In this document: in pieces, positions 47,301 to 56,300 of the stretch
Layout of the letters: each line of letters starts with the position of its first letter
Position numbering within the stretch: the first letter of the stretch is position 1
Origin: Marinimicrobium koreense
Lineage (GTDB): Bacteria > Pseudomonadota > Gammaproteobacteria > Pseudomonadales > Cellvibrionaceae
Length of the DNA: 64,000 nucleotides
Direction of reading: 5' to 3'
Assembly: GCF_003762925.1 (NCBI RefSeq)
Contig: NZ_RJUK01000002.1
Span: 310,001 to 374,000, forward strand
Made by a program: the position numbers and the translations under genes
Notes under the pieces: generated by a model
Told to the model about the DNA's origin: nothing
Seen by the model: the letters and a program-made list of their open reading frames with translations, nothing else
The model's database searches: none

Positions 47301-50300
47301 GATTGATGTCGCGGTTGCCAACCAGGCTACCAACGCCGCTGACACGAACATCAGCGCCCTGGTTGTTGAGGTCCAGGGAGATCAGCAGCGGCTCGGCGGT
47401 GTTCTCGATATTGAGGATATTGTCTGCCAGAGCGCCGCGCCCCTCGATGCGACTGACCAGACCATCGCCCGAAAAAATGAAATTGTCAGTACCGCTTCCA
47501 CCCACCAGATGATCGATACCCCGAAAGCTCAATTGTCCTTCGAGTTCACCCGCACCGCGCTCCTGTATACGCCAGGTGTTTCCCTCGCCGGTACCGACCA
47601 GTTGATGGTTGTGATCCAGGCTGGCGGTCAACGAGTCGATATTAACCAACCGGGTTTCGTTGTTCTCGCGATCGCTCACCGTAAACCGGTGCGCCAGATC
47701 CGCTTCCTGAGTGAATACCGTATTGATCTCGCCCCGCCCATTGATCTGACCGACCAGCTGGCCTTCGCCCTGCAGAACAAACGCATCCTGCCCGTCACCA
47801 CCTTCCAGCACATTGAAGTCAATAAAGTAGAACGGCTGGTGATTGTCGATGGCTACCTCTCCGTCGTTGACGCCATCGCTGTTAGGCAGATCGGCCAATC
47901 GCTGGATGGTCCAGGCAACCGAATCCGTCACTCCGTCTGCAACTTTCAAGGTACTGGTGGTGTCGCTGGCACTAGTGCCACTTTTCCCGACAACGCCCTC
48001 AATGCCGAGAATATCCGAATCGATATCGCCCACGGTGACCACCACATCGCCGGCCTGATTGGAATAGTCCACCAGATCGATACCATCGCCATCGCCGCCT
48101 TCAATGGTACCGTCCACATTGCCGGTGCCCAGCAATGCAAAGGTATCGCTATGGGTGCCGCCGGTCAGCTCGGTGAAACCCGTGAATGTGACACCCGCGT
48201 CACTCGCGCCGGATGCGGTTGGGGAAACCTCCCCGGCATTGAGCGCATTAACCACCCAGGAGTAGGCCGCATCGGAGGCACCGTACAGGCGATTGCCAGC
48301 GCCCTGGGCATCAATCTGTTCGATTCCGACGACCTGAATGTCGACGTCGTTGAGCCCATCGAGTCCGACCGAGACCGGCCCATTGTCAGACAGCGCGGTA
48401 AGGTCCAACGCATCGACGCCTCCCTCAGATTGAGTTCCGCCGCGTAGCTGTTCAAAGCTGGCCAACTGCCCGACCGTCAGTGCGCCGCCCGCTACAAACA
48501 GATCATTGCGAGCGCCGCCCTCCAGGGTTTCCATCCCGACAAACTCGGTACTGGTGCCACTGATGCCCTGTTCGGATACCGTGCCGCGCCTTGCCTCCGT
48601 CAATAACCAACGGTTATCCCGGTTGGGCCCTCTCAGAGTGTTGCCCTCACCACCGCCGACCAGCGTCTGGATTGCCTCGAATACGATTGATTCATTGAGC
48701 GTTCCACGGCCAGCACCGTTCAGAGTCCAGGCGTTATTGTGTTGATTTGCGCTGAGGCGATTATTGCCATTAGCACCGCCTTTCAACCCACCGCTGAAGT
48801 CGTTGCCGCTGTCGAGAATCGAGAAGTGATCCGCTTGGGTATTGCCCACAAGCGTGGCCATGCCTTCAAAGCTCATATAGTGTTGGCTTACCGTGGATTC
48901 CGCTCCCACCGAGCCGCCATCCGAATGACTGATCAACCAACGCGTCGCCGCATTGTCGCCGGTCAGAGTGTCGTGACCGGAGCCAGCCAGTGAGTGAATG
49001 TTTTCAAAGCCACTGATCCCGCCATTCGCCGTTTCAATCTCGCCGTCATACTGACCGGTCAGCCGCCACTGGGCCGCCTGCTCGGCAGTTTCGCTATCGG
49101 AAAGTTGATACGCCAATCCATTGTCGCCGTCACCACCGTCGATGCCGGAGACCTGTGCCGCCGATGTCAGGGTAAAGCGATCATTGCCTTCACCGCCAAG
49201 AAGCTCGGACAGGCCCGTAAAGGACGCAACACGATCCTCAACCGAGCCCTGATCTTTCCCGCTGACCCGCCAGTGAACCGAGTCGTCACCTTCACTCGTT
49301 ACCTCGAGGGTGTTATCGTTTCCGCCACCGTCGATGGCGCCGGTGATTAATCCCCCGGTGTTCACCACAAAGGTATCCCTTTCAGAACCGCCCTTCAGAT
49401 GCTGAACCCCTTCGAAGCGCAGCGAATCGTCACCCAGATAGCCCGAGTCTGTCCCTGCGACCGTCCAGGTGGTCGCGCTGTCGATGCCGTGAAGCACGTT
49501 ATGCCGGTCACTGCGTGCGCTCAGGGTTTGAATGTTCTGTACCCACAAAGCGGTGTCCGCCTCACCTGACCCCGACGGCGTCGACTGCCAGAAGGCAAAA
49601 CCATAATCAGAGCCAGTGGTATCGATCACATTGCGGCCAGTCCCGCGAGTGGCGCCGCCGTTCACTGAGCCGGTAATTTCGCCAGAGCCGACAAACGCGA
49701 ACCGGTTATTGCCGTCACTGCCCACCAGATGATTGAAGTCGATAAAACGGATTTCATTATTGCCGCCGATGTCGAAGATGCCGTCGTTGATGCCATCGCT
49801 GGAGGCCAGCGCGTCAAGTTTCTGCACGCTCCAGGTGTAATCGCCGTCACCCACCACGCGCAACGTACTGTTGGGTGACGCGTTATCGGTGTGATTGCCG
49901 ATAATACCGTTGATCCCCTCCATGGCCATGCCATCGCAACCGGACACACCGTCCAACAGGGCGATGCAGATATCCCCGTCGCTATTGGAGTAGTCCAGGA
50001 AGTTGGAGCCACTGCCACCGGTAACCCCGCCGGTCAGGTCTCCGCCTTCGAAGGCAAACACATTGTTCTCACTGCCTTCCAGAAAAGCAAAGTCATGAAA
50101 GGCCAGGGTGGTGTCGGTCCGCTCGTTGTTTTCGGGGAACACCTTACCGGTGTTAATGTCGGTAATAATCCACTGATAGGTACCCTCTTGAGGACCTTTC
50201 AGGATGTGCCCCTGGTTTCCGCTATTGGCATCAGGGTTCGCTGTGAGGGTTTCGATATTGACGATGCTCACATCGACATCCAGGGCATCACCCATTCCCA

Positions 50301-53300
50301 CGGTGATCCGCTCGTTTGACGGACGCTGGCTCAGGTCGACACTGTCTCGATCATCCGCTTGACCGACGGGCTCACCTCCGTTGAGCAGACCGGAGAACAA
50401 AGCGCCCGTGGCTGACGCCACAAACTGGTCGCCCTCTTGTCCACCAACCAATGTCGTCATGCCGACAAAGTCAGTGGCGGTTCCATCCACGGCGGGGCTG
50501 GCTGCATCTCCGCTCGCAGCAGAAACTACTCCCTGATCCGAACCGGTCAGGAGCCAATAGTTATCTCGGTTCGGACCCTGCAGGGAGTTGTTCTCGCCAT
50601 CACCGACCAATTCATCCATACCACTGAAATTCAGAACCTCATTGAGGCGGCCGGTCCCCGTGTCGGTCAGCACCCAGGTGTTGGCACCGCTGGCAGTCAG
50701 AGTATTGTTGCTGCTTCCGCCCGAGAGAGTGCTCATGCCGGCAAAATCAAGCCGTTGCTCGTCACCCGACACCGACGTTTCCAGGGTGCCCTCATGCGCG
50801 CCGGAAATGATCCACTCGCTGGGATTATCGGTGCCTTGCAGAGTGTCCGCGCCCGAACCTGTCAGCGCACTGATGGCGGTAAAGTTGATGCCGTCTTCCG
50901 CTTCACCCAAGGTAACCGAACCATTGTGAGGCCCACTCAAAGCCCAGGTCGCCGCGTTCACGTCGTTAGGCTCGACATCGTAGGTGAGCGTGTTGGTACC
51001 GGCGCCGGCGGCGATGTTTTGCACCCAGGCCTGAGCGCCGGTCAAGGTAACGCGGTCATCCCCCCGACCTCCGGCCAAAACCTCGATACCCGTGAAGGTA
51101 CCAGCCCGATCGGCACTGCCTGCGGCAAAACCGTCCACCGTCCAGTCGATTGCCTCGCCATCGGCGCTGCCAATGGTCAGAGTATCTGTGCCCTCGCCAC
51201 CATTAACACCGCCGCTTACGGAGCCGGTCTGCCCGCCATTTCGTACCAAGGTGAAATCATCTTGATTCGAGCCACCCCAAAGGGTCTGGATGCCCGTGAA
51301 GCTGACCGTCTGACCCTCGGCTACCAGACGACCACCATTGGCCCGATCAATTATCCAGTCACTTTGGAGGTCCGGGCCGATCAACAGATTCTCACGATCA
51401 GTGTGGGCCCGAATGGTTTCCATACCCTTGAGCCATAAGGGTGAACCACTGGTGCCGTCTGGAGCCTGCTCCCTGAGCCGAAACGCCACGGCGGCACCAG
51501 ATTGCCGGGTATCAACGATGTCACTGCCGGCCCGGCCATCAACATAGCCGGTCAGTCTTCCTCCACTTTCAAACAGGAAGGTATCCACACTGGCACCACC
51601 CACCAGCTGATTGAAGTCAATGAATTCGACGTCGTCCCCGTCGTATTCGAAGGCCCCGTCATTGATCCCATCAGCACGGCTGTGTCCATTATTGTGAATT
51701 CGCCAGACGTAATCCTCATTGCCATTGGCCCGCAACTGACTGTTGAAGCCAGAGCTGCTGTTACCGATCACCCCATCGATGTTATCCAACAGAGGACCAT
51801 CGCAGGCTTCACTGCCGGCAAGCAGGTTGACGCACAGGTCTCCGATCGCCAGTGAATAATCCAGCCAGGTATCGCCGCTACCACCGGTTATTCCGCCCAC
51901 GGCATCTCCGCCGTCAAAGCGGAAGTCGCTGTCCTCTCCACCCACCAGATAAGCGAAGCCGGAAAAATCCAGTACGCGATCAGCGCTGTTATTGGGTTGG
52001 GACTCGCCCGAGGTAGGCTGTACAGTGCCGGTATTTTCGCCGGTCAGAGTCCACAGGTAATAGCCCGACAGGGGCCCCAGAAGCTGATTGCCGGTACCAC
52101 CGGCAACGTCATTGCCAGCCTCGGCCGCCGTCAAGGTTTCGATATTGCGGATGGTGATATCGTCGTCAGTCCGGGCCGCCCAACCTGACGCCTGGTTGTC
52201 CGGTGTCAGCATCCCCACGGTGACGGCTTGCGTCAGGCCTTCAAGGTTCAGCGTGTCATTAGCGCCAGCACCACCATCAATCACGCCAGCAAAGAGCGTA
52301 TCACCTGAGACGGTAAAGGTATCGGTAGTAACGCCGCCAACCAGGGCCGCCATACCATCAAACTGAACGGCTTCGTCGGGATCAGAAACGGGGGCCAGAG
52401 CGCCCGAACCAGCGCCGCCCAACATCCACACATTGGCGACGTCAGGTCCGGCAAGTACATCTCCACCACTACCGGACAGCGTACCGAATGATACAAACTG
52501 ATTGATTCGATCGACCACGGAACCGGTCGCGCCATTATCGCCAAAGTGCGTGACGGTCCAGTGATTATCATCACTGGCCAGACTGAGCGTGTTACTCGCC
52601 GTGAGGCCTCCATCCAGAGAGCCGTAAAACGCAGTTCCGGCCATGAGTGTGAAGCTGTCCTCGGCTGACCCGCCCACCAGCGAAGCCATACCCGACAGTG
52701 TCAGATTCTTAAGACCCTCCGCTTCGACTTCGTTCAGGGTCCATTGGTTATCCGCCAAGGTCGTACCCGCGGTAAGCTCCCAATCGGTACCCTGGTCGCG
52801 TCCGTAAAAAGTGTCTGCTCCCGCACCTTCCAGTGTTTGAATACCAAGAAAGGCTTCGACCCGGGTATCACCGCCTTCCTGTATGGCCGCCCTATCGGCC
52901 GCCGAGTGGTCCAGGTACCAGTGATTGGACCCGCCATTGACCGAGAGGGTATTGCCCGCTTCAGACCCGCCGTCGATCTCACCGGCGAAAGAGGCATTCT
53001 CGACCAGCGTGAACCGATCCTCACCGGCACCACCGGTAACCTTGCTCATGCCAGTCAGAGATATCAGGGCGTTACTGGTGGTATCCGGTTCATAGAGGGT
53101 CCACTGACTGTCAGCGCCATAGACCCAATCGGTGGCCTCATTGCGGCCCTGGACCTGATCCTCGCCCGCACCTTCCAGCCGTTGTATACGGCTGAACCTC
53201 TCGAGTCGTAAATTGGCTGTTGCATCACGCTCGACGACCGCACTCTCAGTGCGACCATCCAGATACCAGAGGTTGGGATTGCCGTTGATGGTCAGGCTGT

Positions 53301-56300
53301 TGATGCTGGCCGAACCAACCGCTTGCTCACCGCCATCGATTGCGCCGGTGTAGCTCGAATCCGCCAGCAGAGTGAACCGGTCATTTCCGGCACCACCGAC
53401 CACTTTGCTCATGCCATCAAAGGCAACCAATGGATTCGTGTTCGTGTCCGGCTCAAAGAGCGTCCATCGATCGTCAGCGCTGTAGACCCAATCCGTGTTG
53501 CTGTTGCGTCCCTGTAGGTAGTCGTCGCCAGAGCCTTTAAGCACCTGGATACCTGAAAAGGTAATACTTGTGGATGAACCCGTCCGTGACGTCAAACTGT
53601 TCGCGAAGCCGTCGTCTGTCAAAGTCCACAGGTGGGCGTCTTCAGAGTAAGAGGAGACCGAATTTCCCTCGCCACCATTGTCCGTGATGGTGTAAACCGC
53701 ATCACCATGCGACACCGCGAAGTGATCTGTCCCGCTACCGCCGATCAGCGCGGAGAAACCATTGAAATGAAAGTGGGGATTCTGTTCCTCGTTGAACGTT
53801 ATAGAGCTGTCGCTCTCAACACCATCATTCAGGACCCAATGATTGACCGTATTCGTCAGCGCCAGCGATTGCCCGCCAGTGCCAGTCGCATTGACTTGAA
53901 TCCTGTCCGCGACCGGGGCCGAGTTTCCACCGAGCTGGACATCGCCGTAGCTATTGATCGTCAATTCAGTAAAATTAACGGCATTGGAGTCACCGACAGT
54001 GCCACCGAACGTGGTCTTTCCTGTATGCAAGGTCAAGGCTGAATCCGAATTTACCGCACCCAGCGACCCGGTGATGGTGAAGTCACCCGCTTGGATATCG
54101 AAATCATGCGCCAACCCCTCAACGCCAAGCGGACCGGCGTCATTGCGAATCACCAGTGCCGAAGAAGCAACGAGTACATCGTCATTCAAGCCTATACGTC
54201 CACCTTCACCATGAGAGGCATCGGGTTCAGCGTTATTCGACGACAGCGCACCGCCTGAGGATCTCACGTCACCCGTTAAGGTAATCCCGTTAGCGGCAGT
54301 AACTATGATGTCACCGCCGCTGCCTCCGTTAGCTGTATTGGCCCGCCAAGCGTGGCTTTCTGAGTGTCCATTGCCACCACTAGTGTCTATTTCTGACAGA
54401 GTTACGCGGCCAGCCTCAGATCTGATTTCCACCTTCCCACCGGACCCACCATGTTCTCCGTCACCAAAGGTACTGGTATCATTGCCGGCTCCGCCCGTGG
54501 AAATCAGGTTTCCGCCAAGTTCGATATTATCAACGGCCGTGACCACAATGGACCCACCGTTAAACCCGGGGCCCCCATCGGTACGGGACCCGGCCGATGC
54601 ATTGATCTCCGCCCTTTCCTCTAATGACAGAGCGCCATCGGAATTGATGGTAATATTGGATCCGTTCTGCCCCTCTTGCTGGGTACTGATGGTGCCCAGT
54701 TTCAGATCGCTGCCACTGTCGATATTGATTGCGCCAAGGACAGCAGCGGAAAGCGAACCTCCCGCATCAAGATCAGTCAGAATGAGGTCCGTAGCGCTAA
54801 ATAGACTCACATCGCCGGTGGTGGTTATTGCCGCCGAATGCGCCGCGCCCCCTCCGTGGAGGCGGTTTCCGGTCCCGCGCAATTCAAGATTAACCACGGC
54901 GTTTTCATTGAGGTTTTTAAACACGAAATCGCCGGCAATATCCAGGCGTGATCCAGAGGTTTGATCCACCAGGAACTCGTCGGAGGTCGAACCCTCCGCA
55001 TCCAGCGACAGGGTGAAGTTTCCTTCACAGCCATCGTTAATACAACTATCCGCCGTCACAATGGTTCCCAGAGACACTTCTTCCGAAACGCTCAGTTCGA
55101 CGTTACCCCCCGTCGACCAGTCAGCCACTCCATACCGCCACCCATCGTTGACCCAAAGTTCCCCATCCTCAAGTACATTCGCGTATCGGGTTATAACGGC
55201 GCCACCAAAGTTGATGGTTTGACCCGAGGCGATAAAATTACCGCCTGAGGTATAGATATCGCCGGATGTGGTAATTGATCCTTCCCCGTCCTCATTGGCG
55301 TCCGCTGTCAACGTAATATTCAGGGCATCCCGAGCATCCCCGTAAAGATCAAAAATGACGGCGTCCCCGGCCGTGCTGGACCACCCGTTTTCCGAAGTCG
55401 CGTTCTGCGAGGCAACGTCAGCGTCAAAATGAATACTGTCGTCTGCCTTGGCCGTTAAGTACGCTTCCTCCTCCGTGTGCCCCCCAACAACATTCCCATC
55501 GGAATCTCTGGGGCCCGTATCATTGAAGTTGATCACCCGGGATAAATAGATATCTCCTGCCGCCGTGATATCAACACCACCGGTTTTCTGATGGAGAGCG
55601 AGCTCATTGTCCTCGCTGTCAGTGCTATAGGGGTAGCCGAAAAACAGACTACCCACCCGGACATCCCCGCTGGCAGAATCAGAACCTTCGGCTTCAATGA
55701 TTATCTTCCCACCGCCAAGTGTTGACGACGTATCAATTGATCCTTCCCGGGTGATTTCTCCAAGCGCAACGCGCCCGTCCGAATTCGAGTCCGTGTACTC
55801 CAGGCTGTAGAATGCTCCTGGAGCCTGATAGCTCCCAACGTTAAAGTCACCACCGACGGTTTGAGCCTCACTAAAGAGTTGGATCGATCCTGCGGCATCC
55901 AGGAGGATATCAGAGCCGTTGGAGTTCAGTGCCCCAGAGATTGTAAGATCGCCGGTGAAGACATGGTCGCCTTCGGAGTCATAGTTTAGATCCTGGACAT
56001 TGAGGGAGCTGTCGCCGGCGTGAATCTGAATGGTGCCGGCTTCCGAGGTAAGATTCGCGCCGACATTGATAGTGTTGCGGGATCTAAGGGTGATTGACGA
56101 GCCTGAAATACCGGAGCCCGCTGATAGATTGATAGCGTCCGTTGCACTGAGCACAACATTTCCCGATGATGATATTGAACCGTCACCGGAAAAGGTTATT
56201 ATTTTGCCACCCTCAAAACCCTGACATATCGCATCACCGCAGGTGGGATGTCCGGCTATTGCCTCGAAGCTTCCGTTGTTCAACGAAACACGTTTGTTTA

